Assembly: GCF_022690765.1 (NCBI RefSeq)
Contig: NZ_JALCZA010000050.1
Span: 1 to 33,244, forward strand
Direction of reading: 5' to 3'
Source of the DNA: Anaeromyxobacter oryzisoli
GTDB taxonomy: Bacteria; Myxococcota; Myxococcia; Myxococcales; Anaeromyxobacteraceae
Length of the DNA: 33,244 nucleotides
The notes under the pieces were generated by a model, which did no database searches, was not told where the DNA came from, and saw only the letters and a program-made list of their open reading frames with translations. Position 1 is the first letter of the stretch. Each line of letters starts with the position of its first letter. A program made the position numbers and the translations under genes. Of the stretch, positions 27,606 through 33,244 are shown piece after piece.

Positions 27606-27652
27606 GGGCTAAGAAGTCGACGCATGGAGCGACCGAACGACATCTTCCGAAC

Positions 27653-27681
27653 AGGCTAGCGAGCCCGGACGACGACGTCAA
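27653..27681 (-). promoter_or_regulatory. Promoter for the leu-ilv operon
   Basis: Minus strand: -35 TTGACG (27676-27681), 17-base spacer, -10 TAGCCT (27653-27658). The predicted start near 27646 gives an untranslated leader of about 300 bases before the leuA GTG. Confidence 0.5.
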
Positions 27682-27755
27682 GCAGGATGGCCATCCCGCT
27701 CCGGCGGCCACCGGAGCAGGCGAGCGGGCGGGCTGCCGATCGTCGAGGACGGGCC

Positions 27756-27827
27756 GTCACCGTGCCCGTCACCGTGCCCGTCACCGTGCCCGTCACCGTG
27801 CCCGTCACCGTGCCCGTGACCGTTCCC
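27756..27827. repeat. 12-bp tandem array
   Basis: Five perfect consecutive copies of GTCACCGTGCCC (27756-27815), then a variant GTGACCGTTCCC (27816-27827). The second 197-bp repeat unit has only one and a half copies at the equivalent place (28031-28048), so copy number differs between two otherwise identical elements. No spacers, so not CRISPR. Confidence 0.9.
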
Positions 27828-28004
27828 CGTATCCGTGCCCGCCTCCCGCTTCCCGCATCCCGTGGCCCGTGTCTCCGTCGGGCCACCGGAGGCCGGGCCA
27901 CGGGCCACGCGAGCCGGTTCACGGGTCACGGAGATGCCGGTGACGGTGACGGGCACGAATCACGGGGCACCGTGCGCGGCGTCTTCGCGATTCCCCGCAC
28001 GCCG
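27808..28004. repeat. 197-bp direct repeat, copy A
   Basis: Identical to 28041-28237. Within it, CGTGGCCCGTG (27861-27871) and CACGGGCCACG (27899-27909) form an 11-bp inverted repeat, and the right part GGTGACGGTGACGGGCAC (27939-27956) is complementary to the 12-bp array at its left edge, so the unit can fold into a long nested stem. No gene and no transposase are visible. Confidence 0.92.
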
Positions 28005-28040
28005 GAAAGGCGCAGCCGCCGGTCCGGGCCGTCACCGTGC

Positions 28041-28237
28041 CCGTGCCCGTGACCGTTCCCCGTATCCGTGCCCGCCTCCCGCTTCCCGCATCCCGTGGCC
28101 CGTGTCTCCGTCGGGCCACCGGAGGCCGGGCCACGGGCCACGCGAGCCGGTTCACGGGTCACGGAGATGCCGGTGACGGTGACGGGCACGAATCACGGGG
28201 CACCGTGCGCGGCGTCTTCGCGATTCCCCGCACGCCG
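28041..28237. repeat. 197-bp direct repeat, copy B
   Basis: Identical base for base to 27808-28004, at a 233-base period. It lies just after the thrS stop (28257). The 36 bases between the copies are unique apart from the start of the GTCACC array. Perfect identity implies a recent duplication or gene conversion. Confidence 0.92.
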
Positions 28238-28256
28238 AGCGTCGGCGCAGCCCCCG

Positions 28257-30218
28257 CTAGTACGGCGGCGTCGCTTCCTTCTTGAGCAATTCCCCGAACG
28301 CCTCGAGGCTCATCGTCTTGAGGTCCTCGCCGCCGTGACGCCGCGGCGCGACGCCCTTCGCCTCGACCTCCTTCTCGCCGATGACCAGCGTGAAGGGGAT
28401 CTTCGCGAGCTGGGCGTTGCGGATCTTCGCGCCGAGCTTGTCCGACGAGCCGTCCACCTCGACGCGCCAGCCCTGCGCCTCGAGCCGGGCCTGGACCTCG
28501 CGCGCCCAGGCGTCGAAGCGGTCCGAGACGGTGACCACGCGCGCCTGCACCGGCGCGAGCCAGGCGGGGAAGCTGCCGGCGTAGTGCTCGGTGAGGATCG
28601 CGATGAACCGCTCGAAGGAGCCGTAGATCGCGCGGTGGATGACGACCGGGCGGTGCTCCTTGTTGTCGTCGCCGACGTAGGAGAGGTCGAACCGCTCCGG
28701 CGCGGCGTAGTCGAGCTGGATCGTGCAGGTCTGCCAGGTCCGGCCGAGCGAGTCGGTCACGACGAAGTCGATCTTCGGCCCGTAGAACGCGCCGTCGCCC
28801 GGGTTCAGCTCCCAGGGGAGGCCCATCCGGTCGAGCGCCGAGCGCAGCGCGCCCTCCGCGCGATCCCACAGCTCGTCGTTCCCGATCCGGTCCTCGGGCT
28901 TCAGCGGCCGGGTCGAGAGCTTCAGCGAGAACTCGAGCCCGAACGCGCCGTAGACGATCTTCATCAGATCGACGATGCGCTGGATCTCGTCGGAGATCTG
29001 CGACTCGGCGAGGTAGATGTGCGAGTCGTCCTGGCAGAACTGCCGGACGCGGGTGAGGCCGCCGAGCGAGCCGGAGAGCTCGTTCCGGTGCAGCACGTCC
29101 ACCGTGAAGTACCGGAGCGGCAGCTCGCGGTAGGAGCGCTTCCCCATCCGGTAGATGAGGTGGTGCGACGGGCAGTTCATCGGCTTCAGGCTCATGCCGA
29201 GCCGCTCGTCGAGCGGGAGCGCCGGGTCCGCCTCCTTGTCGAAGACGAGGAACATGTTCTCGCGGTACACGCCCCAGTGCCCGCTCTGCTCCCAGAGCTT
29301 CTTGTTGAAGAGCAGCGGCGTCTTCACCTCGAGGTAGCCGTTCTTCGTCACGAGGCGGCGCATCGCGTCCTCGAGGACGTTGTAGAGCGTCGTCCCGTGA
29401 GGCAGCCAGAACGCGGCGCCCGGCGCCCACTCGTGGAACGCGAACAGCCCGAGCGCGGGGCCGAGCTTGCGGTGGTCGCGCTTCTTCACCTCCTCGAGCT
29501 TCGCGAGGTGCGCGTCGAGCGCCTTCTTGTCGAAGAACGCGGTGCCGTAGATCCGCTGGAGCATCGCGTTCTTCGCGTCGCCCCGCCAGTAGGCGCCGGC
29601 GACGTTGAGGAGCTTCACGACGCCGATCCGGCCCGTGGACGGGCCGTGCGGCCCGAGGCAGAAGTCCACCCAGTCGCCGTGCCGGTAGAGCGTGAGGGTC
29701 TTCGCGCCCTTCGCGGCGATGTCCTTCACGATCTCGACCTTGTACTTCTCGCCCTTCCCCTCGAAGAGCCGGACCGCCTCGTCGGCGGAGATCTCGGAGC
29801 GGACGAACGGCAGGTCGGCCTTGATCGCCTCGTTGGTGGCGCGCTCGATCTTCTCGAGGTCCTCCGGGGTGAAGGGCGTCTCGCGGGCGAAGTCGTAGTA
29901 GAAGCCGTCCTCGATCGCCGGGCCGATGGTGACCTGGGTCCCGGGGTAGAGCTTCTGGACCACGCTCGCCATGACGTGGGCGGCGTCGTGGCGCGCGACC
30001 TCGAGCGCCTCGGGGCTCTTCGTCGTCACGATCTCGAGCTTCGCGTCGCGATCGAGCGCGCGCGACAGATCGACGGGCGCGCCGTCGAGGCGGGCGAAGT
30101 AGGCGGCCTTCGCGAGCCCGGGGCCGATCTGCCCCTTCACGAAGTCGAGGACGGTGGTCCCCTTCGGAGCCTCCTTCTGGCTGCCGTCTGGGAGGGTCAC
30201 CTTCACGAGGTCGGACAT
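28257..30218 (-). CDS. thrS: Threonyl-tRNA synthetase
   Basis: A 653-residue ThrRS of full bacterial architecture: TGS domain (about residues 1-65, [20 protein letters not shown]), editing domain with HDAAHVMA and [12 protein letters not shown], class II catalytic core, and anticodon-binding domain. Zinc ligands are present: Cys in [11 protein letters not shown], His in QDDSHIY and His in [10 protein letters not shown]. Motif 2 reads [18 protein letters not shown], closer to the eukaryotic ELSGALTGLTRVRRF form than to the E. coli EPSGSLHGLMRVRGF form. The start is the ATG at 30218 because the TGS domain begins there; the frame remains open to an ATG at 30344 that crosses a terminator hairpin. 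Confidence 0.96.
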   Translation of the reverse strand: MSDLVKVTLPDGSQKEAPKGTTVLDFVKGQIGPGLAKAAYFARLDGAPVDLSRALDRDAKLEIVTTKSPEALEVARHDAAHVMASVVQKLYPGTQVTIGPAIEDGFYYDFARETPFTPEDLEKIERATNEAIKADLPFVRSEISADEAVRLFEGKGEKYKVEIVKDIAAKGAKTLTLYRHGDWVDFCLGPHGPSTGRIGVVKLLNVAGAYWRGDAKNAMLQRIYGTAFFDKKALDAHLAKLEEVKKRDHRKLGPALGLFAFHEWAPGAAFWLPHGTTLYNVLEDAMRRLVTKNGYLEVKTPLLFNKKLWEQSGHWGVYRENMFLVFDKEADPALPLDERLGMSLKPMNCPSHHLIYRMGKRSYRELPLRYFTVDVLHRNELSGSLGGLTRVRQFCQDDSHIYLAESQISDEIQRIVDLMKIVYGAFGLEFSLKLSTRPLKPEDRIGNDELWDRAEGALRSALDRMGLPWELNPGDGAFYGPKIDFVVTDSLGRTWQTCTIQLDYAAPERFDLSYVGDDNKEHRPVVIHRAIYGSFERFIAILTEHYAGSFPAWLAPVQARVVTVSDRFDAWAREVQARLEAQGWRVEVDGSSDKLGAKIRNAQLAKIPFTLVIGEKEVEAKGVAPRRHGGEDLKTMSLEAFGELLKKEATPPY

Positions 30219-30243
30219 GGTCGATGTGCCTATCTGCGGTCGC

Positions 30244-30270
30244 AAAAAAAGCCAGCCGGTGGTGGCTGGC
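30244..30270 (-). terminator. Intrinsic terminator in the thrS leader (attenuator-like)
   Basis: Minus strand: GCCAGCC (30264-30270), 6-base loop, GGCTGGC (30251-30257), then seven T (30244-30250). This is a textbook intrinsic terminator, but it points into thrS and ends only 25 bases before its ATG. The hairpin contains ACCACC, which in the thrS frame reads as two threonine codons. Confidence 0.75.
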
Positions 30271-30400
30271 CCGCGGGCGGAGCATGTCCGCCGTGGCGGT
30301 GTGTCACTCTCGCACGGCCCCGCCGGTGTGAGAAGCCCTTCCACGCCGCGCGCGCCGGGGCGGCGCCCGCGGGCTCCCCTGCTCCGAGACGCGGGAGCCG

Positions 30401-30438
30401 AAAAAAGAAAGAGGGGCTGACGTTTCCGTCAACCCCTC
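30401..30438 (-). terminator. Intrinsic terminator of tRNA-Val
   Basis: Minus strand: 12-bp stem GAGGGGTTGACG/CGTCAGCCCCTC (one G-T pair) with a GAAA loop (30411-30438), followed by TTTCTTTTTT (30401-30410). It lies 10 bases beyond the tRNA 3' end. A further 7-bp inverted repeat (30372-30399) follows. Confidence 0.88.
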
Positions 30439-30448
30439 GGTCTGCTTG

Positions 30449-30520
30449 TAGGCCCGGTCAGGATTGAACTGACGACCCCCACCGTGTCAAGGTGGTGCTC
30501 TACCACTGAGCTACGGGCCT
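30449..30520 (-). tRNA. tRNA-Val (anticodon GAC)
   Basis: A 72-base tRNA with all arms: acceptor AGGCCCG/CGGGCCT, D stem GCTC/GAGC, anticodon stem CCACC/GGTGG around the loop TTGACAC (anticodon GAC), variable GGGTC, and T arm GTCAG-TTCAATC-CTGAC. CCA is not encoded. It decodes GUC and GUU; GUC should be common in this GC-rich genome. Confidence 0.96.
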
Positions 30521-30545
30521 GGCTGTTCCGCACAGGCGAGGCGCG

Positions 30546-30573
30546 GTTATAGCCAAATCGCGAACGGTGTCAA
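30546..30573 (-). promoter_or_regulatory. Promoter for tRNA-Val
   Basis: Minus strand: -35 TTGACA (30568-30573), 16-base spacer, -10 TATAAC (30546-30551), five of six consensus. The -35 overlaps the stop codon of the phosphatidyltransferase gene. The predicted start is about 19 bases before the tRNA. Confidence 0.75.
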
Positions 30574-31214
30574 CGGCTCTCTCGCGCGCCGCCCCGCTCC
30601 CCCGCCGATCCGCCGTCCTCACCCGGCGCCCGGATGGCGCGGGCGAAGAACAGCGCGTACTGCGCGAACGAGATCGCCACGCACTCCGCGGCGAGGAGCC
30701 CCATCGCGGCGACGTAGGGGGCGAGCTCGCGCGGAGAGGTCCCGTACTCCTCCGCCAGCGCGAGCACCACCGTCGCCGCGAGGGCGAAGGTCGCGTACTT
30801 CCCGATCCGCGTGGGCGCCACCGGGATCGGGTGGCCGGTGCTCCGGAGCAGCGCCGCGCCGGCGAGCTGGGCGAGGTCCCGCGCGATCTCCAGCGCGGGG
30901 AGCCAGATCGGCAGCCGCCCGGTCGCGGCGAGGGCGACCAGCGCGCAGGCGGCGAGGAACTTGTCGGCGATGGGGTCGAGGAACGCGCCGAGGCGGGTGT
31001 GCTGGTGGAGCGCCCGGGCCACCAGCCCGTCCAGCACGTCGGTCGCCGCCGCCGCGACGAACGCGGCGAGGGCGCGGAGCCGGTCGCCGTGGACGTAGAG
31101 GACGAGGAAGACGGGCGCGAGCAGGATCCGCGACGCCGTCAGGGCGTTCGCGAGGTTGAGCGGCGAGCCGCCCCCGCCCTGGAAGTCGTCGCGCTCGTCG
31201 TCCGCGTCGCGCAT
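30570..31214 (-). CDS. CDP-alcohol phosphatidyltransferase
   Basis: A 214-residue integral membrane enzyme. It carries the complete family signature D-G-x2-A-R-x8-G-x3-D-x3-D in DGLVARALHQHTRLGAFLDP followed by IAD, which binds CDP and metal, preceded by NLANALTASRILLAPVFLVL. Several hydrophobic segments follow. The closest well-known member is PgsA, which makes phosphatidylglycerol phosphate from CDP-diacylglycerol; other head-group transferases share the motif, so the acceptor is uncertain. The start at 31214 (MRDADDERDD) follows a GGGGAG site; the upstream open frame runs into a repeat element and is rejected. The tRNA-Val promoter overlaps its stop. Confidence 0.88.
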   Translation of the reverse strand: MRDADDERDDFQGGGGSPLNLANALTASRILLAPVFLVLYVHGDRLRALAAFVAAAATDVLDGLVARALHQHTRLGAFLDPIADKFLAACALVALAATGRLPIWLPALEIARDLAQLAGAALLRSTGHPIPVAPTRIGKYATFALAATVVLALAEEYGTSPRELAPYVAAMGLLAAECVAISFAQYALFFARAIRAPGEDGGSAGERGGARESR

Positions 31215-31280
31215 CCCTCGGGCTCCCCGCGGCGCGTCCCTGCCCCGGCCCGCCGCGTCAGCGGACTCTAACACCCGGCC

Positions 31281-31356
31281 CCCCGTGCCCGTCACCGTGA
31301 CCGTGACCGGCTCTTCGTCACCCGTGAGCCGCGTCGCGTGGCCCGTGGCCCGATCC
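31281..31356. repeat. Diverged inverted copy of the 27.8-kb repeat
   Basis: Read on the minus strand, this matches the right half of the 197-bp repeats. CGGGCCACGGGCCACGCGA (31334-31352) is identical over 19 bases to 27894-27912, followed by CGGCTCACGGGTGACG (versus CGGTTCACGGGTCACG) and a GGTGACGGGCACG end. It lies 67 bases upstream of the phosphatidyltransferase start. Orientation is opposite to copies A and B. Confidence 0.7.
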
Positions 31357-31439
31357 CGTGATCCGACCGGCATCGGCCAGGGGCACGCGTCGGGATGCCG
31401 CGGACGCGTACCGCGCGGGTAGCCCCGCCGGGGCCGACG

Positions 31440-32201
31440 CTACGCGCGGTCGCGCAGCGCCCGCAGCGCCACGAAGCGGGCCACCGCGTCGGGCTCGTCC
31501 GGCGCGGCGCGGGCGACGGCGGCGGCCACGCCCGGCGCGTCGAGCCGCAGGAACGGGTTCACCGCGCGTTCGCGGGCCAGGGTCGAGGGGGCCGGCTCGG
31601 CGCCGGCGCGGTGGGCCACCTCGACCTCGGCGAGCCGGGTCCGCGCCGCGGCGTTCCCGGGCTCGAGGCCGAGCGCGAACGCGAGGTTGGGGACGGCGTA
31701 GTCGTGGCCGGGGTGGATCTCGAGGGCCCCGTCGAGCGGGGCGATCACCTCGAGGAACGTCCGGGCGAGGCGCGCCGGCTCTCCTCCGGAGCGGCAGTTC
31801 CCGCATCCGGCCCAGAACAGCGTGTCTCCGGTGAGGAGGCGCCCCTCCCACTCGAGCAGCACCGAGCCGGGCGTGTGGCCGGGGGCGCCGTGGACGCGGA
31901 GCCGGAGGCGACCGAGCGCGAGGGCGTCCCGCCCCGCGAGGTCCACGTCCGGCGCGTACCACCGGGCGTCGCCGCCGTGGCCGAGCACCTCGGCGCCGAG
32001 CGCCGCCGCGACCCGCGCCGAGCCGCCGGCGTGGTCCGGGTGACCGTGCGTGTGGAGGATCCAGCGGGGCCGGACCCCGTGCGCGGCGGCGAGCGCGAGC
32101 GCGACCTCGGGATCGCCCGGATCGACCAGCGCCGCGTCGTCCTCCGCCGCGAGGAGGTAGACGTAGTTGTCGGCGCGGTACCGGCGGCGGGCGAAGATCA
32201 C
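31440..32201 (-). CDS. gloB: Metallo-beta-lactamase-fold hydrolase, glyoxalase II-like
   Basis: A 253-residue hydrolase. Seen: the metal motif THGHPDH (His52, His54, Asp56, His57), APGHTPGSV (third metal His), TGDTLFWAGCGNC with the bridging Asp, HPGHDYAVPN, and a C-terminal NPFLRLD like that of glyoxalase II. Family members split S-lactoylglutathione to D-lactate and glutathione. The start is a GTG whose GTGA overlaps the stop of the upstream VOC gene by four bases, so the two are coupled; together they suggest methylglyoxal or another thiol-adduct detoxification. Persulfide dioxygenase-type activity is less likely given the C-terminal NPFLR. Confidence 0.85.
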   Translation of the reverse strand: MIFARRRYRADNYVYLLAAEDDAALVDPGDPEVALALAAAHGVRPRWILHTHGHPDHAGGSARVAAALGAEVLGHGGDARWYAPDVDLAGRDALALGRLRLRVHGAPGHTPGSVLLEWEGRLLTGDTLFWAGCGNCRSGGEPARLARTFLEVIAPLDGALEIHPGHDYAVPNLAFALGLEPGNAAARTRLAEVEVAHRAGAEPAPSTLARERAVNPFLRLDAPGVAAAVARAAPDEPDAVARFVALRALRDRA

Positions 32202-32596
32202 AGATCCCGCGGGTAATGACTCAGCCCGATCCGGTTCCCCTCCGGATCCGTGAAATAGATCGTCCAGCGCGTGCGGTGCACCACCTGCACCCCCGCCGCC
32301 TCGAGGCGATCCTCCCACCCGCGGCGCTCCGACGGCGCGATCCGGAGCGCGAAGAGGTGAAGCCCGGCGCGGCCGTCGCGCCACGGGCGGCGCTCCAGCG
32401 GCTCCTCGGCGCGCTCGAGCGCGAGGAACCCCGCCTGCTCGCCGCTCCCGACCGAGAGCCACACGCTGCGATCGCCGCCGCCCCCCTCGCGCGGCCACCG
32501 CTTCAGGACGGCGAGCCCGAGGACCTCGCGGTAGAAGTGCTCGCAGCGATCGAGGTCGGCGCACTGGATGGCGAGGTGGTGGAAGGCGAGCGGCAC
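32198..32596 (-). CDS. VOC-family protein (glyoxalase I fold)
   Basis: A 132-residue vicinal-oxygen-chelate protein. Seen: FHHLAIQCADLDRCEHFYRE (first beta-alpha module with candidate metal His), VWLSVGSG, RAGLHLFALRI with a second His, and YFTDPEGNRIGLSHYP with the usual metal Glu. This is the size of a single-chain glyoxalase I, but the family also includes dioxygenases and resistance proteins. The start is a GTG at 32596 with no clear ribosome site, which is uncertain. It overlaps gloB by four bases. Glyoxalase I activity is inferred from the partner gene. The 64 bases to the divergent gene at 32661 should hold both promoters; I see no clear match. Confidence 0.8.
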   Translation of the reverse strand: MPLAFHHLAIQCADLDRCEHFYREVLGLAVLKRWPREGGGGDRSVWLSVGSGEQAGFLALERAEEPLERRPWRDGRAGLHLFALRIAPSERRGWEDRLEAAGVQVVHRTRWTIYFTDPEGNRIGLSHYPRDL

Positions 32597-32660
32597 GGGC
32601 GGGAGGCTACCCGCGGCCGCCGCGCTGCGCCAGCTCCCGCCGTGGTAGCCTCGACCGCCG

Positions 32661-33244
32661 GTGACCTTCCCCCTGTCAGGAAAGCGCCTGCTGATCGCGG
32701 TCGAGGACGCCGAGCTCGCCGGCCTGCTCGTCACCGCCGGGGCGCGCCTCGGCGCGGGCGCGTCCCTCGCCGCCGGCGGCCAGGCGGCCGCGGCGGCGCT
32801 CCGCGAGGCGCCCGACGTGGCGATCCTCGATCTCCCCTTCCCCGACCTGGGCCCGGCCGAGCTGCTCGCCGCGTGCGGCCGCGCGGCGGTGCCCGCCGTC
32901 GTGGTGTCGGGCGTGTTCCGCGGCGCGCGCGGCGCCGAGGCGCTGCGCAGGTTCGGGGCCCGCGAGGTCTTCGAGAAGCCCTTCCCCGTGGACGCGGTGA
33001 TCGCGGCGGCCGCCCGCCTGGCCGGCGCCGCCGCGCCGCCCGTCGAGGAGGTGGCCGAGGACGCGGTCACCGGGGCCCTCCCGCTCCAGGCCTCCGACGA
33101 TCCGACCGTCTCGGCCGCCCCGATCCCCGCGCTCGACGATCCGCCGCCCGCGGCCGCCCCCGCGCCGCGGGACGGCCTCGCGGCGCCCCTGCCCGACGTG
33201 CCGCGCGGGCCCGCCGTGGAGCGCCCCTCCCCGCCCCCGCCGCG
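32661..33244 (+). CDS. Receiver-like protein, N-terminal part (runs off window)
   Basis: A frame starting at a GTG (32661) is open to the window edge (194 complete codons). The first 120 or so residues resemble a response-regulator receiver: strand RLLIAVEDAELAGLL, PDVAILDLPFPD with the candidate phosphorylated Asp, VPAVVVSGVF with the Thr/Ser position, and FGAREVFEKPFPVDAV with the conserved Lys-Pro. The N-terminal acidic pair is only partly kept (VEDAE). A long Pro/Ala-rich segment follows, probably a linker to a domain beyond the window. The ribosome site is poor, so the start is uncertain. It is divergent from the VOC-gloB pair. Confidence 0.7.
   Translation, partial: MTFPLSGKRLLIAVEDAELAGLLVTAGARLGAGASLAAGGQAAAAALREAPDVAILDLPFPDLGPAELLAACGRAAVPAVVVSGVFRGARGAEALRRFGAREVFEKPFPVDAVIAAAARLAGAAAPPVEEVAEDAVTGALPLQASDDPTVSAAPIPALDDPPPAAAPAPRDGLAAPLPDVPRGPAVERPSPPPP

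Noticed and set aside
27346-27711. N-terminal extension of LeuA
   Set aside because: Codons upstream of 27345 lose the G/C third-position bias, and the family begins at about the [13 protein letters not shown] segment; the interval also contains a promoter and stems.
27756-27827. 12-bp array considered as a CRISPR
   Set aside because: The units are directly adjacent without spacers and no cas genes are present.
28068-30467. Very long open frame on the plus strand opposite thrS
   Set aside because: It lies antisense to a certain ThrRS gene, its product is low-complexity Arg/Val/Glu, and long antisense frames are expected at this GC content.

Overview
The window is very GC-rich, with codons ending almost always in G or C. 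The gene set points to the Myxococcota, most likely an Anaeromyxobacter-like bacterium. The supporting evidence is an IF3 with a long Ala/Pro tail (Myxococcus IF3/Dsg also has a C-terminal extension), two 2-oxoacid:ferredoxin oxidoreductases side by side, and an ihfA gene next to pheST. The taxonomic call is inference. Nearly all genes are on the minus strand. The window is mainly core metabolism and translation; I see no prophage, transposase, CRISPR array or rRNA.

Layout. (1) 1-4.3 kb: the tail of a Pro/Ala-rich protein; a minus-strand operon of a ribbon-helix-helix protein, a UDP-xylose-synthase-like enzyme and an epimerase; divergent from it a lipoprotein with EF-hand-like Asp repeats, then a TPR protein. 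(2) 4.3-10.6 kb: a four-subunit KorDABC and, upstream on the same strand, a two-subunit KorAB with fused gamma-alpha chain. (3) 11-13.4 kb: a GlcD-type flavoprotein, a divergent GTP cyclohydrolase I homologue and a small upstream ORF. (4) 13.6-14 kb: a 127-aa protein joining a truncated receiver to a Fis-type helix-turn-helix. (5) 14.2-20.1 kb: the translation cluster infC-rpmI-rplT-pheS-pheT-(membrane protein)-ihfA. (6) 20.2-27.7 kb: a tightly packed leuA-leuC-leuD-ilvB-ilvN-ilvC operon for branched-chain amino acids. (7) 27.7-30.6 kb: a repeat-filled gap, thrS with an intrinsic terminator in its leader, and tRNA-Val(GAC). (8) 30.6-33.2 kb: a CDP-alcohol phosphatidyltransferase, a glyoxalase-II-like hydrolase overlapping a VOC protein, and the start of a receiver-like protein on the plus strand.

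The non-coding DNA is the most unusual part. The leuA/thrS gap holds two identical 197-bp direct repeats (233-bp period) built around inverted repeats and a 12-bp tandem array, and a related element lies in opposite orientation upstream of the phosphatidyltransferase gene. The ihfA promoter carries two interlocked palindromes across its -10 and start site. The leuA and thrS leaders both contain attenuator-like structures. Good matches to housekeeping promoters are visible in front of the RHH gene, korAB, ihfA, infC, leuA and tRNA-Val.
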